Shown piece after piece: positions 51,940 through 61,888 of a DNA stretch of 64,000 nucleotides (the stretch's first letter is position 1; each line of letters starts with the position of its first letter). The stretch is taken from contig CALUSC010000004.1 in NCBI GenBank assembly GCA_944323345.1, forward strand, positions 56,822 through 120,821, read 5' to 3'. The stretch is from an uncultured Bacteroidales bacterium. Lineage in GTDB: Bacteria > Bacteroidota > Bacteroidia > Bacteroidales > UBA932. The notes below the pieces were generated by a model, which saw nothing but the letters and a program-made list of their open reading frames with translations, was not told where the DNA came from and made no database searches. The translations under genes were made by a program, and so were the position numbers.

Positions 51940-53001
51940 ATGAAAAAAACTATAGCAGTACTTCCGGGCGACGGTATCGGTCCGGAAATCATAAGACAGG
52001 CAGTCAAGGTCCTGGACGCAGTGGCTGTGAAATATTCACACACTTTTGAATACAGGTATGCAGATGTGGGCGCCTGCGCCATAGACAAGACGGGGAATCC
52101 CTATCCGCAGGCCACCCATGATATATGCATGACATCTGATTCCGTACTTTTCGGCGCGATAGGAGATCCTAAATATGATAATGATCCTGCCGCAAAGGTG
52201 CGTCCGGAACAGGGTCTTCTGGCCATGCGCAAGGCTCTGGGGCTGTTTGCTAATATACGTCCTGTAAAACCTTATCCGTCATTACTTTCTGCATCCCCGC
52301 TGAAAGATTCCATAGTGGACGGTGCGGATTTCATCGTAGTGAGGGAATTGACTGGCGGCATGTATTTCGGGGAGCCGCGTGGCCGCAACGAAGCCGGGGA
52401 CAAGGCCTTCGATACATGCGTATATTCCAGATCCGAGATAGAGAGGGTCGCAGATGTGGCTTTTGCCTATGCCGCCAGGCGCAGAGGCCGGGTGACATTG
52501 GTGGACAAGGCCAATGTCCTGGCTACATCGCGTCTGTGGAGAGAGACGGTGAAGTCTCTCCATGCCGAAAAATACAGCGGTATGCAGCTGGATTTCCTGT
52601 TTGTGGACAATGCCGCCATGAAGATGGTCTCGAATCCTCGCGACTTCGATGTGATTCTTACGGAAAACATGTTCGGAGACATACTCAGCGATCTGGCCGG
52701 GGTGGTGAACGGCTCCATCGGTCTTCTGCCGTCGGCATCGTCAGGAGCGGAACGCAGCCTGTATGAACCGATTCACGGTTCTTTCCCACAGGCCGCCGGC
52801 AAGAATATAGCGAACCCGATAGCCACTATCCTTTCCGCTGCCATGATGCTGGAGGACGCGTTCGGCGCTGTGGAGGAAGGCGCCGCAGTGAGAAAAGCCT
52901 GTGAAGATGCCATAGCCTCAGGCGTATGCACTCCCGATATATTTCCGGGAAGCAGGTACGGTACGGAGGAAACGGGTGACTTCATAGCCGGCCGTATATA
53001 G
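51940..53001 (+). CDS. leuB: 3-isopropylmalate dehydrogenase
   Basis: The 353-residue NAD-dependent oxidative decarboxylase has LPGDGIGPEIIRQAVKVLD, the substrate RELTGGMYFGEPRG, the DKANVLATSRLWRE region and VILTENMFGDILSDLAG (metal Asp). The PIHGSFPQAAGKNIANPIA block marks the cofactor site. It is the last leu gene; the ilv promoter follows about 50 bp later. Confidence 0.97.
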   Translation: MKKTIAVLPGDGIGPEIIRQAVKVLDAVAVKYSHTFEYRYADVGACAIDKTGNPYPQATHDICMTSDSVLFGAIGDPKYDNDPAAKVRPEQGLLAMRKALGLFANIRPVKPYPSLLSASPLKDSIVDGADFIVVRELTGGMYFGEPRGRNEAGDKAFDTCVYSRSEIERVADVAFAYAARRRGRVTLVDKANVLATSRLWRETVKSLHAEKYSGMQLDFLFVDNAAMKMVSNPRDFDVILTENMFGDILSDLAGVVNGSIGLLPSASSGAERSLYEPIHGSFPQAAGKNIANPIATILSAAMMLEDAFGAVEEGAAVRKACEDAIASGVCTPDIFPGSRYGTEETGDFIAGRI

Positions 53002-53052
53002 CAGGTCCTGAAAAAATCATCATAAAAATGAATAAGGAATAAAAATTTTTTG

Positions 53053-53060
53053 TAATTTTG
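53053..53060 (+). promoter_or_regulatory. -7 element (TAATTTTG) of the ilv operon
   Basis: TAATTTTG lies 32 bp before the ilv leader ATG, so the leader RNA would start near 53067. The -33 is not convincing. Read-through from leuB is also possible. Confidence 0.45.
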
Positions 53061-53091
53061 ACTTCCGGAAAATACAAGAGATTCCTCTGGT

Positions 53092-53175
53092 ATGATTTTA
53101 AACGGTAATATTTCCATTATTATTAGTGTGTTGGTGGTCGTCATCGCGGTCATCTCCATTATTATCGTTCCGTAG
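53092..53175 (+). CDS. ilvL: Ile/Val-rich leader peptide of the ilv operon (attenuator)
   Basis: The 27-residue frame begins [19 protein letters not shown] and holds ten isoleucines, six valines and two leucines, including runs ATT ATT ATT and GTG TTG GTG GTC GTC ATC. It ends at TAG 53173-53175. A Rho-independent terminator follows 33 nt later, and ilvD starts after it. This is the standard composition and position of an ilv leader peptide whose stalling senses charged tRNA-Ile, tRNA-Val and tRNA-Leu. It could alternatively be a tiny membrane peptide, but the terminator context makes that less likely. Confidence 0.78.
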   Translation: MILNGNISIIISVLVVVIAVISIIIVP

Positions 53176-53207
53176 TATCCAGGGAATCCTTCAGGTATAT
53201 ATTCATG

Positions 53208-53247
53208 CGCTTGCCTGCGACCGGATTCCGCAGGCAAGCGTTTTTTT
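53208..53247 (+). terminator. Attenuator terminator in the ilv leader
   Basis: A perfect 12-bp GC-rich stem (53208-53219 with 53229-53240) has a nine-base loop and seven T (53241-53247), 17 bp before the ilvD ATG. The loop and first 3' base (GGATTCC, 53223-53229) can instead pair exactly with GGAATCC at 53183-53189, an antiterminator-like alternative. The latter region also pairs with 53080-53090. Confidence 0.85.
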
Positions 53248-53264
53248 ATGGAGCATTTTATTTT

Positions 53265-55085
53265 ATGGAACTTAGAAGCAAGAAAAGCACATCCGGCAGA
53301 AAAATGGCTGGAGCGAGAGGGCTCTGGAGAGCAAACGGCATGAAAGAAGAACAGATCGGAAAACCGGTCATAGCGATAGTGAATTCATTTACCCAATTCG
53401 TGCCGGGACATGTGCATCTGCATGAAATAGGACAGCTGATAAAAAAACGGATTGAGGAACAGGGATGTTTTGCGGCCGAATTCGATACGGTGGCCATAGA
53501 CGACGGCATTGCCATGGGCCATGACGGCATGCTGTATTCCCTTCCGTCCAGAGATCTGATAGCGGACAGTGTGGAATATATGTGCAATGCGCATTGCGCG
53601 GATGCAATGATATGCATTTCGAACTGCGACAAGGTCACTCCCGGGATGCTCATGGCTGCCATGAGGCTGAATATCCCGACAGTCTTCGTATCCGGAGGAC
53701 CTATGGAAGCCGGCAGGGTGAACGGGAAGGATTACGACCTGATAGACATCATGGTGAAAGGAGCGGACGAGTCCGTATCGGACGAAGAGCTTGCTGCGCT
53801 GGAACGTATGGGATGTCCGACATGCGGGTGTTGTTCAGGAATGTTTACGGCGAACTCCATGAACTGTCTGTCGGAAGCCCTCGGAATGGCTCCTGTAGGA
53901 AACGGGACATTGCTCGCGACGCATGCAGAGAGAAAGGCGCTTTTCATGCGCGGGGCCGATCTGATAGTCAGGAATGCCAAGGCTTATTATTATGATGACG
54001 ACGAGTCCGTACTGCCGCGTTCCATCGCCACGAGGGCGGCTTTCATGAATGCCATGTCTCTCGACATAGCAATGGGTGGCTCTACGAATACGGTACTTCA
54101 TCTGCTGGCCATTGCGAATGAAGCAGGAGTGGATTTCAAGATGAAAGATATAGACGGGCTTTCGCGCCGGATACCGGTACTTTGCAAAGTGGCTCCGAAC
54201 TGCAGCTATCACATCCAGGATGTGAACAGGGCAGGCGGAATCATGGGTATCCTCGGAGAGCTGGACCGCGGAGGTTTCCTCGACACATCAGTGTCCCGTG
54301 TGGATTACAGGACGCTGGCTGAAGCCATCGATGAAAATGACATCATGAGACCTTCTGCGAAGCCTGCTTCGAAAAAGAAATATCTGGCGGCTCCGTCCTG
54401 GACCCGCACGATAGAGCTTGGTGCATGCGAGGACATTTATCCGGAACTGGATACAGACAGGACAGCCGGATGTATCAGGGACGTGGCTCATGCTTATTCC
54501 AAAGACGGAGGCCTCGCCGTGCTTTATGGCAATATAGCCATGGACGGCTGTATAGTCAAGACTGCCGGGGTGGACGAGAGCATTCTGAAATTCCGCGGGC
54601 CTGCAAAAGTCTTTGAATCGCAGGAGGAGGCATGTGAAGGCATTCTCGGCGGGGCAGTGCAGTCCGGTGATGTGGTGGTGATTTCGTATGAGGGCCCGAA
54701 GGGAGGTCCCGGCATGCAGGAAATGCTTTATCCGACATCTTATATCAAAAGCCGTCATCTCGGAAAGGAATGCGCCCTGATTACCGACGGACGTTTCAGC
54801 GGAGGCACTTCCGGCCTGTCCATCGGCCATATTTCTCCTGAAGCCGCCTCCGGCGGCAATGTAGGGCTGCTCAGGGACGGGGATATGATTTCGATAGACA
54901 TCAGTTCGCGTTCCATCGAAGCTGAAGTGTCTGAGGAGGAGTTTGCATCCAGGCGGAAAGAAGAGATGTCACGCGGCGATGAGGCTTTCACTCCGCATTT
55001 CAGAAAGCGCGAGATTTCAAAGGCGTTGAAGGCTTATGCGAAGCTCGTTTCGTCTGCGGACAAGGGTGCTGTCAGGCTGGTTTAG
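53265..55085 (+). CDS. ilvD: Dihydroxy-acid dehydratase
   Basis: The 606-residue iron-sulfur enzyme dehydrates dihydroxy acids to the Ile and Val keto acids. Key blocks are [50 protein letters not shown] (cluster cysteines) and, near the end, [19 protein letters not shown] frame reaching 53205 would begin inside the terminator, so ATG 53265 is used. Confidence 0.97.
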   Translation: MELRSKKSTSGRKMAGARGLWRANGMKEEQIGKPVIAIVNSFTQFVPGHVHLHEIGQLIKKRIEEQGCFAAEFDTVAIDDGIAMGHDGMLYSLPSRDLIADSVEYMCNAHCADAMICISNCDKVTPGMLMAAMRLNIPTVFVSGGPMEAGRVNGKDYDLIDIMVKGADESVSDEELAALERMGCPTCGCCSGMFTANSMNCLSEALGMAPVGNGTLLATHAERKALFMRGADLIVRNAKAYYYDDDESVLPRSIATRAAFMNAMSLDIAMGGSTNTVLHLLAIANEAGVDFKMKDIDGLSRRIPVLCKVAPNCSYHIQDVNRAGGIMGILGELDRGGFLDTSVSRVDYRTLAEAIDENDIMRPSAKPASKKKYLAAPSWTRTIELGACEDIYPELDTDRTAGCIRDVAHAYSKDGGLAVLYGNIAMDGCIVKTAGVDESILKFRGPAKVFESQEEACEGILGGAVQSGDVVVISYEGPKGGPGMQEMLYPTSYIKSRHLGKECALITDGRFSGGTSGLSIGHISPEAASGGNVGLLRDGDMISIDISSRSIEAEVSEEEFASRRKEEMSRGDEAFTPHFRKREISKALKAYAKLVSSADKGAVRLV

Positions 55086-55172
55086 GGTGCAGGCAGCGGT
55101 ATGTGAGGGTGACCCGAAACATTTTTGAGTCGGCCTCGTCGAAAGTAGGAAAATGAACTATAACAAACGGAT

Positions 55173-56876
55173 ATGGAAAAGAACAGTGAAAAGATTTCCG
55201 GGTCGGAGGCTTTGCTCAGGGCGTTGGTAAGAGAGAATGTGGATACTGTATTCGGATATCCAGGCGGTGCCATAATTCCGGTTTATGATGCGCTGGTGGA
55301 TCATCTGCACGAGATAAATCATATTCTGGTGCGTCATGAGCAGGGGGCGGCCCACGCAGCCGAAGGCTACGCCCGGGCTTCGGGGAAGCCGGGGGTCTGC
55401 CTGGTGACAGGCGGACCGGGCGCCACCAATACGCTCACCGGTATCGCGGACGCCATGCTCGACAGTACCCCGATAGTAGTCATCGCAGGCCAGATAGCCA
55501 CGGATATGATAGGTACCGATGCATTCCAGGAAGTGGATTTCACATGCGTCACGCAGCCGATATGCAAGTGGAGCTATCAGATAAGCAATCCCGAAGAAAT
55601 CACCTGGGCCGTGTCCAGGGCCTTCTTCATCGCCAGAAGCGGGCGTCCGGGCCCTGTAGTACTGAGCATAACCAAGAATGCCCAGGTCGGAATGACGGAA
55701 TACCAGCCTGAGACAGTGAAGTTCATCCGCAGCTACGATGATGATCCTGAAATAGATATCACACGTATCAGGGAAGCCGCTGCTGCCATAAATGCTGCCA
55801 AACGGCCTTTTGTGCTGGCTGGTCAGGGTATCGAACTGGGCTGGGCCCATGAAGAATTCCGGCAGTTCGTGGAAAAAGGCTGCCTTCCTTTCGGCTGTAC
55901 GCTGCTGGGACTCTCGTCCATGCCGTCAGACCACCCTCTGAACAAAGGTATGCTCGGAATGCATGGAAATTATTGCAACAATGTAAAGACCAACGAATGC
56001 GATGTGCTCATTGCCGTAGGAATGCGTTTTGACGACAGGGTGACCGGAGATGTTTCCACATATGCGAGGCAGGCCAGAATCATTCATCTGGACATAGATC
56101 CTTCGGAGATCGGCAAGAATGTTCCCGTGGATATCCCTGTCCTCGGAAACTGCAAGAAAACGCTGGCGATGCTGACGGAAAGACTGGTAAAGGTCGACAG
56201 AACCGAATGGATAGACAGTTTCAGGAAATATCAGGAAGAAGAATATGACCGTGTTGTCAGAAAAGAACTGTACCCAGAATCCGGTCCTCTGAACATGGGA
56301 GAAGTCGTGGATGCCGTCAGCGAAGCGACCTGCCATAAAGCCATTCTGGTTACGGATGTGGGCCAGAACCAGATGATGGCTTCGAGATATTTCAAGTTCA
56401 CAGAGAAACGGAGCATCATCACTTCCGGAGGAATGGGTACTATGGGGTATGCCATCCCGGCAGGTATCGGTGCAGCATACGCCAGACCGGACCGTACGGT
56501 ATGTGTGTTCATGGGAGACGGAGGCCTTCAGATGACAGTCGAAGAATTCGGCACCATCATGGAACATAATATCCCTGTAAAAATGATACTGTTGAACAAC
56601 AGTTATCTGGGAAATGTCCGTCAGTGGCAGCAGCTGTTCTTCGACAGACGTTATTCATTTACCCATCTGGAGAATCCGGATTTCCAGATTCTGGCATCGG
56701 CTTACGGGATTCCGTCCCGCAGGGTGCTGGACAGGAAGGACCTTAAGGATGCCGTCAGGGAGATGCTTCAGACAGAAGGCCCGTTCCTGCTGGAAGCCTG
56801 TGTCGCAGAAGAAGGCAATGTCATGCCTATGACCCCTCCGGGTAATTCTATAGATAATATGTTGATGGAATGTTGA
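55173..56876 (+). CDS. ilvB: Acetolactate synthase, large catalytic subunit
   Basis: The 567-residue ThDP enzyme forms acetolactate or acetohydroxybutyrate. Visible are VFGYPGGAIIPVYDAL, the ThDP activating Glu in HEQGAAHAAEGYARASG, FAD-domain residues and the diphosphate motif MGDGGLQMTVEEF with LNNSYLGNV. It is 87 bp after ilvD. Confidence 0.97.
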   Translation: MEKNSEKISGSEALLRALVRENVDTVFGYPGGAIIPVYDALVDHLHEINHILVRHEQGAAHAAEGYARASGKPGVCLVTGGPGATNTLTGIADAMLDSTPIVVIAGQIATDMIGTDAFQEVDFTCVTQPICKWSYQISNPEEITWAVSRAFFIARSGRPGPVVLSITKNAQVGMTEYQPETVKFIRSYDDDPEIDITRIREAAAAINAAKRPFVLAGQGIELGWAHEEFRQFVEKGCLPFGCTLLGLSSMPSDHPLNKGMLGMHGNYCNNVKTNECDVLIAVGMRFDDRVTGDVSTYARQARIIHLDIDPSEIGKNVPVDIPVLGNCKKTLAMLTERLVKVDRTEWIDSFRKYQEEEYDRVVRKELYPESGPLNMGEVVDAVSEATCHKAILVTDVGQNQMMASRYFKFTEKRSIITSGGMGTMGYAIPAGIGAAYARPDRTVCVFMGDGGLQMTVEEFGTIMEHNIPVKMILLNNSYLGNVRQWQQLFFDRRYSFTHLENPDFQILASAYGIPSRRVLDRKDLKDAVREMLQTEGPFLLEACVAEEGNVMPMTPPGNSIDNMLMEC

Positions 56877-56886
56877 GGATCTTGTC

Positions 56887-57441
56887 ATGGAAAATACAGT
56901 TTTATATACGATAATCGTACATTCCGAAAATTTTTCGGGTATACTTAACCAGATAGCGGCGGTGTTTACGCGTCTGCAGGTGAATATAGAAAGCCTGAAC
57001 GTGTCTGCTTCGTCCATGAAGAATGTTCACAAGTTCACTATTACATGCAATACTACAGCGAAGAATATCGAAAAGATACTCAAGCAGATCAATAAGAAAA
57101 TGGATGTGATAAACGCATCATGCTATACCGATGACGAGATTTTCCAGAGCGAAATAGCCATGTTCAAGATTTCTACCGATGAATTTCAGAATTGGGAGGA
57201 CACGAGCCGGCTTCTGAGAGGGTATAACACTCATATAGTGGAAATTACTCCTGAATATCTCGTGGTGGAAATGGCAGGTTCCAGCGATGCTATAAATTCG
57301 CTGTACGGAGAATTGGACAAGATTCACTGTGTCCGGCAGTTTGTCCGTTCGGGGAAAGTCGCCGTCACGGCTTCGCCGCTCGAACAGGTAAGCGACCTGC
57401 TTTCCAGAAGACAGGAAAGGTACAAGGACAGATTACAGTAG
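56887..57441 (+). CDS. ilvN: Acetolactate synthase, regulatory subunit
   Basis: The 184-residue subunit has an N-terminal ACT domain (YTIIVHSENFSGILNQIAAVF) and a C-terminal ferredoxin-like domain (VEITPEYLVVEMAGSS). It confers valine feedback inhibition on IlvB. It starts ten bases after ilvB. A 6-bp hairpin (GCGGCC-CAG-GGCCGC, 57468-57482) lies between it and ilvC. Confidence 0.95.
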   Translation: MENTVLYTIIVHSENFSGILNQIAAVFTRLQVNIESLNVSASSMKNVHKFTITCNTTAKNIEKILKQINKKMDVINASCYTDDEIFQSEIAMFKISTDEFQNWEDTSRLLRGYNTHIVEITPEYLVVEMAGSSDAINSLYGELDKIHCVRQFVRSGKVAVTASPLEQVSDLLSRRQERYKDRLQ

Positions 57442-57499
57442 GAACTTAATGATCGATAATTTATAACGCGGCCCAGGGCCGCACAATGCAAAACGGATT

Positions 57500-58549
57500 A
57501 TGGCAAAAATGAATTTCGGCGGAGTCGAGGAAAATGTAGTGACCCGCTCTGAATTTCCGCTTGAAAAAGCGAGGGAAGTGTTGAAGAATGAAACTATCGC
57601 AGTCCTTGGATATGGCGTCCAGGGGCCTGGACAGTCATTGAACCTGAAGGACAATGGTTTCAATGTGATAGTAGGACAGCGAAAAGGCTCGAAGAGCTGG
57701 GACAAGGCTGTCGAGGACGGCTGGGTGCCGGGTGAAACCCTGTTCGAGATCGAGGAGGCTTGCGAGAAAGCCACTATCATAGAATTCCTGCTCTCCGATG
57801 CAGGCCAGATTTCAGCGTGGCCGGTGGTGAAGAAACATCTGACAGCCGGCAAGGCCCTGTATTTTTCACATGGCTTCGGCATCACTTACAATGACAAGAC
57901 AGGCATCATCCCGCCGGCCGATGTGGATGTGATCATGGTCGCTCCTAAGGGGTCTGGTACTTCTCTGCGCCGTCTTTTCCTTCAGGGCAAGGGTATCAAT
58001 TCTTCATACGCGATTTATCAGGATGCTACAGGAAAGGCTTATGACAGAGTCATTGCCCTGGGAGTCGGTGTAGGTTCAGGCTATCTGTTCGAGACCACCT
58101 TCAAACGCGAGGTGTATTCTGACCTGACAGGGGAGAGAGGTACGCTGATGGGAGCTATCCAGGGTATCTTCGCAGCACAGTATCAGGTGCTCCGTGAAAA
58201 CGGCCACACTCCTTCCGAGGCATTCAACGAGACTGTGGAGGAACTCAGCCAGAGCCTTATGCCTCTTATAGCAGAAAACGGCATGGACTGGATGTATGCG
58301 AACTGCTCCACTACGGCACAGCGCGGCGCGCTCGACTGGTGGAAGAAATTCAGGGATGCCACATTGCCTGTATTCAATGACTTGTACAACAGTGTGAAGA
58401 CCGGAAACGAGGCTCAGATTTCCATCGATTCGAACAGCAAGCCTGACTATCGCGAGAAGCTGAATGCTGAACTGAAGGAACTGCATGAGAGCGAGATGTG
58501 GCGTACAGGCGAGACTGTCCGCTCCCTCCGTCCTGAGCGCAGCAAATAG
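57500..58549 (+). CDS. ilvC: Ketol-acid reductoisomerase
   Basis: The 349-residue enzyme has the NADPH-binding LGYGVQGPGQSLNLKDNG and the phosphate loop VGQRKGSKSW. It also has VAPKGSGTSLRRLF and the metal-binding DLTGERGTLMGAIQG with ELSQSLMPLIAENGMDWMY. Its Arg/Ser loop favours NADPH. It carries out the second common step for Ile and Val. The stop shares one base with the next GTG start. Confidence 0.96.
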   Translation: MAKMNFGGVEENVVTRSEFPLEKAREVLKNETIAVLGYGVQGPGQSLNLKDNGFNVIVGQRKGSKSWDKAVEDGWVPGETLFEIEEACEKATIIEFLLSDAGQISAWPVVKKHLTAGKALYFSHGFGITYNDKTGIIPPADVDVIMVAPKGSGTSLRRLFLQGKGINSSYAIYQDATGKAYDRVIALGVGVGSGYLFETTFKREVYSDLTGERGTLMGAIQGIFAAQYQVLRENGHTPSEAFNETVEELSQSLMPLIAENGMDWMYANCSTTAQRGALDWWKKFRDATLPVFNDLYNSVKTGNEAQISIDSNSKPDYREKLNAELKELHESEMWRTGETVRSLRPERSK

Positions 58550-59445
58550 TGCAGGCGAAAGAATATATTGATCCGGAAGCCGGAAAGGTGCTGCTGGTGA
58601 AAAGCGCTGCCAGCCGCAGAGTTTCCATCCGGGTGCATCCGGCCGACGGGGTCAAAGTCATTGTTCCGAGGTCCTTGTCTTATGACGAGGGCCTCAGGTT
58701 TTTCATGCTCAAGCGGGACTGGGTCATCTCCACCATTGCGAAGCAGAAAAAGAAGATTTCCGAGGCGGTGGAGGAAGGAAAGGCGGTGGCATTGCTCCGG
58801 GACGGAGCAGCGGTGAATACTCTTCTGTCGGAGATCATTTTCAGAAGGGGAGCGGAGAATGGAAGCCGGGAGTCTGTTTCGATGACAGTGAAAACAGAGC
58901 AGGTGGAGGATGTGAAGATAACCGGACGGACATTTCTGTCATTGGACAGGCCTCTGTTCAGGAAGGTATTGACGTACTCGGGAAAATTGCCCCGTGAAGG
59001 GGCACCTGAACTGGATCATCTTCTCAGACAGGCATTGGCCGAAGTCCTGAGGACGGAGGCTAAACTTATTCTGCCGAAAAGACTGGCATTTTTCGCATCG
59101 CGTTTCGGGTTCAGCTGCGGGAAAGTCACCGTCAAGCACAACTCCTCGAACTGGGGAAGCTGTTCAGCCCGGGGAAATATAAACCTGAATCTGAATCTGG
59201 TGCGTCTGCCTGAACCTTTGTGCGATTATGTGATTCTTCATGAACTGTGCCATCTGAGGCATCCTGACCATGGGCCTGCGTTTCACGACCTTCTGGAAAA
59301 ACTGTGTACGGACAATATCATGCGTCTGGCAGGAAACGGGGACAGGTCTGTGACAGAGCTTGTGAAGAAAATCAACTCCAGTCGCTCAGCCCAGCCTGTG
59401 CACAGGACGCTGGAGCGTGCCATGAAGGGATACCGCCTGGTGTGA
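58549..59445 (+). CDS. YgjP/DUF45-type zinc metallopeptidase
   Basis: The 298-residue protein starts at GTG, overlapping the ilvC stop by one base. It has the YgjP-like N-terminal fold (VSIRVHPADGVKVIVPRSLS) and the DUF45 block NSSNWGSCSARGNINLNLNL followed by the zinc motif HELCHLRHPDHGPAFH. Substrate unknown. Coupling to the ilv operon is probably read-through and not functional. Confidence 0.88.
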   Translation: MQAKEYIDPEAGKVLLVKSAASRRVSIRVHPADGVKVIVPRSLSYDEGLRFFMLKRDWVISTIAKQKKKISEAVEEGKAVALLRDGAAVNTLLSEIIFRRGAENGSRESVSMTVKTEQVEDVKITGRTFLSLDRPLFRKVLTYSGKLPREGAPELDHLLRQALAEVLRTEAKLILPKRLAFFASRFGFSCGKVTVKHNSSNWGSCSARGNINLNLNLVRLPEPLCDYVILHELCHLRHPDHGPAFHDLLEKLCTDNIMRLAGNGDRSVTELVKKINSSRSAQPVHRTLERAMKGYRLV

Positions 59446-59449
59446 GTGG

Positions 59450-60811
59450 CTATATCTGCCGGTTTTTCCAGCGTCCGCTCAGAAGATACCAGCCGCACAG
59501 AAGCATCATGACGCATCCGTAGACATGTTCCGCAGTCCAGCATACGGCTACATCTGCCCTGATGATGTGCATTATGAACCAGCAGTACAGCATATAGACT
59601 GCGAGTGCGCCCAGCTCCAGAAGAAACGCCGTCCGGGTGCTGCCTGTCCCTGAAACGGCCTGGAAAAAGATATTTGCAGGAACGGTCAGCATGTAGGCCG
59701 AGCACAGTACCCAGAGCGACGGCACTGCCGCTTCTATGATTTCAGGAATGTTCGTGTAGATTCTCAGAACGGCATGAGGGAAAAGCGCTATCAGCACTGC
59801 CATCACTGCCACTGCCGCATAGCTGAGCTTCAGTATTCTGATAACCAGCCCTTTCACTGCATCCGGATGACCGTTTCCTATGATGTTGCTTACCAGTGAG
59901 CTGCAGGTGGACGAGAAGGCTGTGAGAACCATCCACATCAGCCCGGATACATTCCTGATGATGTTCGACACAGCCAGAGGCATTTCACCGAGGTGTTCGA
60001 TGAACAGGAAGAATATAAGCCATGTGGAGAGGGACACGCCGTTCTGTATCATGGTCCATATCGAGACTGTCAGTATGTCGCCGAGTTTTCTGAAATGAAA
60101 GCCTTTGAAACTGTTCAGACCGTATTTCCGGCAGTCTGTCCTGGCTATGGTGTAGACAATGAAGAAAACCAGCGATACGAATTCCGCCAGGGTCGAGCCT
60201 ATGGCCGCTCCGGCTATTCCCATTGCAGGCACACCGAGTTTTCCGAACACGAAAATCCAGTTGAAGACCACGTTTGACAGCACCATGGTGATGGAATTCA
60301 GGGTCAGGGTTCTGGTCTGGGTAGTCCCGACATAAAATGCCCTGAACATCGCGGTGACGTAGGCGAAAAACAGTCCCGGTATTCTCCATTTGACATAGCT
60401 CAGCGCGGCGTCCGCTATCGCCGGAGATGACACCATTTTTCCTATCAGCCATGGCGAAAACATCTCCGACAGGGCCACCATCACCGCTGCCAGTCCCAGC
60501 AGGAAGCACACTCCGTGATAGAATACATTCCCTGTTTCCTGAAATCTGCCCTCGCCGTTGCGTCGGGCAATGATGATCTGGGACCCGATGCTGAATCCGA
60601 ATCCTATCATGAAGACTACCATGTAGAATACGCCCGCAATGGCTGATGCACCGAGTTCCGTTTCGCCGACCCTGCCCATGAACGCAGTATCCGTCATCCC
60701 TATCATCTGCTCCATGACGAGACTGATGAGAATAGGGTAGGCTACCGTCCATATCTGACGGTACGAGTAGACGGGGGCTTTGCCCTGTACGTTCATTGTG
60801 GCGGTCTTCAT
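59450..60811 (-). CDS. MATE-family efflux transporter
   Basis: The 453-residue protein has twelve membrane spans in two MatE repeats (AYPILISLVMEQMIGMTDTAF; GSQIIIARRNGEG; later LSTWLIFFLFIEHLG and SSLVSNIIGNGHPDAV). MATE pumps export cationic drugs in exchange for Na+ or H+. The ATG at 60796 is an alternative start. It follows truB by 37 bp on the same strand. Confidence 0.93.
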   Translation of the reverse strand: MKTATMNVQGKAPVYSYRQIWTVAYPILISLVMEQMIGMTDTAFMGRVGETELGASAIAGVFYMVVFMIGFGFSIGSQIIIARRNGEGRFQETGNVFYHGVCFLLGLAAVMVALSEMFSPWLIGKMVSSPAIADAALSYVKWRIPGLFFAYVTAMFRAFYVGTTQTRTLTLNSITMVLSNVVFNWIFVFGKLGVPAMGIAGAAIGSTLAEFVSLVFFIVYTIARTDCRKYGLNSFKGFHFRKLGDILTVSIWTMIQNGVSLSTWLIFFLFIEHLGEMPLAVSNIIRNVSGLMWMVLTAFSSTCSSLVSNIIGNGHPDAVKGLVIRILKLSYAAVAVMAVLIALFPHAVLRIYTNIPEIIEAAVPSLWVLCSAYMLTVPANIFFQAVSGTGSTRTAFLLELGALAVYMLYCWFIMHIIRADVAVCWTAEHVYGCVMMLLCGWYLLSGRWKNRQI

Positions 60812-60848
60812 AAAATAACGTTGGTCCGATGCGCAGACGGCGGGGCCT

Positions 60849-61823
60849 TTATCTTTTCAATATTGCGAGGGCTTCTTCTACTGACAGGGCATTTTCCATC
60901 CTGAAATCTCCGCTTCTGCTGCGCTGCAGGCTGTCCAGATGGGCTCCGCTTCCGAGCGCTTCGCCCAGATCCCGGGCCAGGGCTCTGATGTATGTCCCCT
61001 TGCTGCAGACTATCCTTATCGTGGCTGTAGGCAGCCCGAGGGCGGAATTGTCCGTGACGTTTATCTTTGGCTGCTTCCCGTCCTTGCTGTAAGTGTTGCA
61101 CATCGCAGGGTTCTCTACTGATGCCGTTTCGCCCGATAGTGCGTTCTCTTTTGGCGCGGGCGATGCATTCAGCCCGATGCCTGCAGCATCTTTGTCGTTT
61201 GGCGCAGCGCTCTTTCCGATACCGGCATCGAATGACAGCAGCTCCATGGACTCAATGCGGATACGCGCTGTCCGGATAAGACCTGCCGCGGCCTCGTCTA
61301 TCCCTTCTGTCTCCCCGCGACTGATCATCTTGCGTGCGATTTCATACGCCCGTACCCCTTCCACTGATTTCGCAGAAAACAGCGGCGCTATCTGGTCCTG
61401 CTCTCCGATGAAAGATTCCATGGCTTTCCTGACATCCTCTTCCGTGATATGTTCATGCGGATAGAGGCGGTCTATCTCCTTTTCCCTGTCGTATGACGGA
61501 GTCGTGGCTCCGAAGGTTATGCCTGCGATGTATTCCTTGTCATGCGCCTGCAGAGCCTCTGCCAGTTTCGTGGCTTTTCCGATGCAGACCAGAAGTACCC
61601 CTGTAGCCAGAGGGTCAAGCGTGCCTGCATGTCCGACTTTCAGGTTCTTTTTCCCGAAATGTCTCACTGCGGCGAACTTGATTTTCCTGATGACATCGGC
61701 GGAAGTCCATGTATACGGCTTGTCTACAGGAATAATGATACCCGCAGGATAATCGTCTATGTTTTTAGTCAACATTGCGCCGCTGGCCAGGACCAGTGGC
61801 GCAATGCCAATATTTTCTTCCAT
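60849..61823 (-). CDS. truB: tRNA pseudouridine(55) synthase with an inserted segment
   Basis: The 324-residue enzyme makes pseudouridine 55 in the tRNA T loop. The catalytic Asp70 lies in VGHAGTLDPLATGVLL, preceded by the PVDKPYTWTSADV block; VCSKGTYIRALARDLG is the later motif. Residues of about 200-262 form an extra Ala/Asn/Gly/Lys-rich insertion that E. coli-type TruB lacks. The insertion looks in frame. An AAAGGA five bases before the ATG at 61823 supports that start; the Met at 61775 is an alternative. Confidence 0.94.
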   Translation of the reverse strand: MEENIGIAPLVLASGAMLTKNIDDYPAGIIIPVDKPYTWTSADVIRKIKFAAVRHFGKKNLKVGHAGTLDPLATGVLLVCIGKATKLAEALQAHDKEYIAGITFGATTPSYDREKEIDRLYPHEHITEEDVRKAMESFIGEQDQIAPLFSAKSVEGVRAYEIARKMISRGETEGIDEAAAGLIRTARIRIESMELLSFDAGIGKSAAPNDKDAAGIGLNASPAPKENALSGETASVENPAMCNTYSKDGKQPKINVTDNSALGLPTATIRIVCSKGTYIRALARDLGEALGSGAHLDSLQRSRSGDFRMENALSVEEALAILKR

Positions 61824-61888
61824 AAAAATTCCTTTACAGTCAGAAATCTTCCCTGAATCCGGATTAAAAGGATCGTTGTTCCGGATGG

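Noticed and set aside
53205-53264. Longer ilvD start inside the terminator
   Set aside because: The start would sit inside the attenuator hairpin and adds no conserved residue; ATG 53265 gives the family N-terminus.
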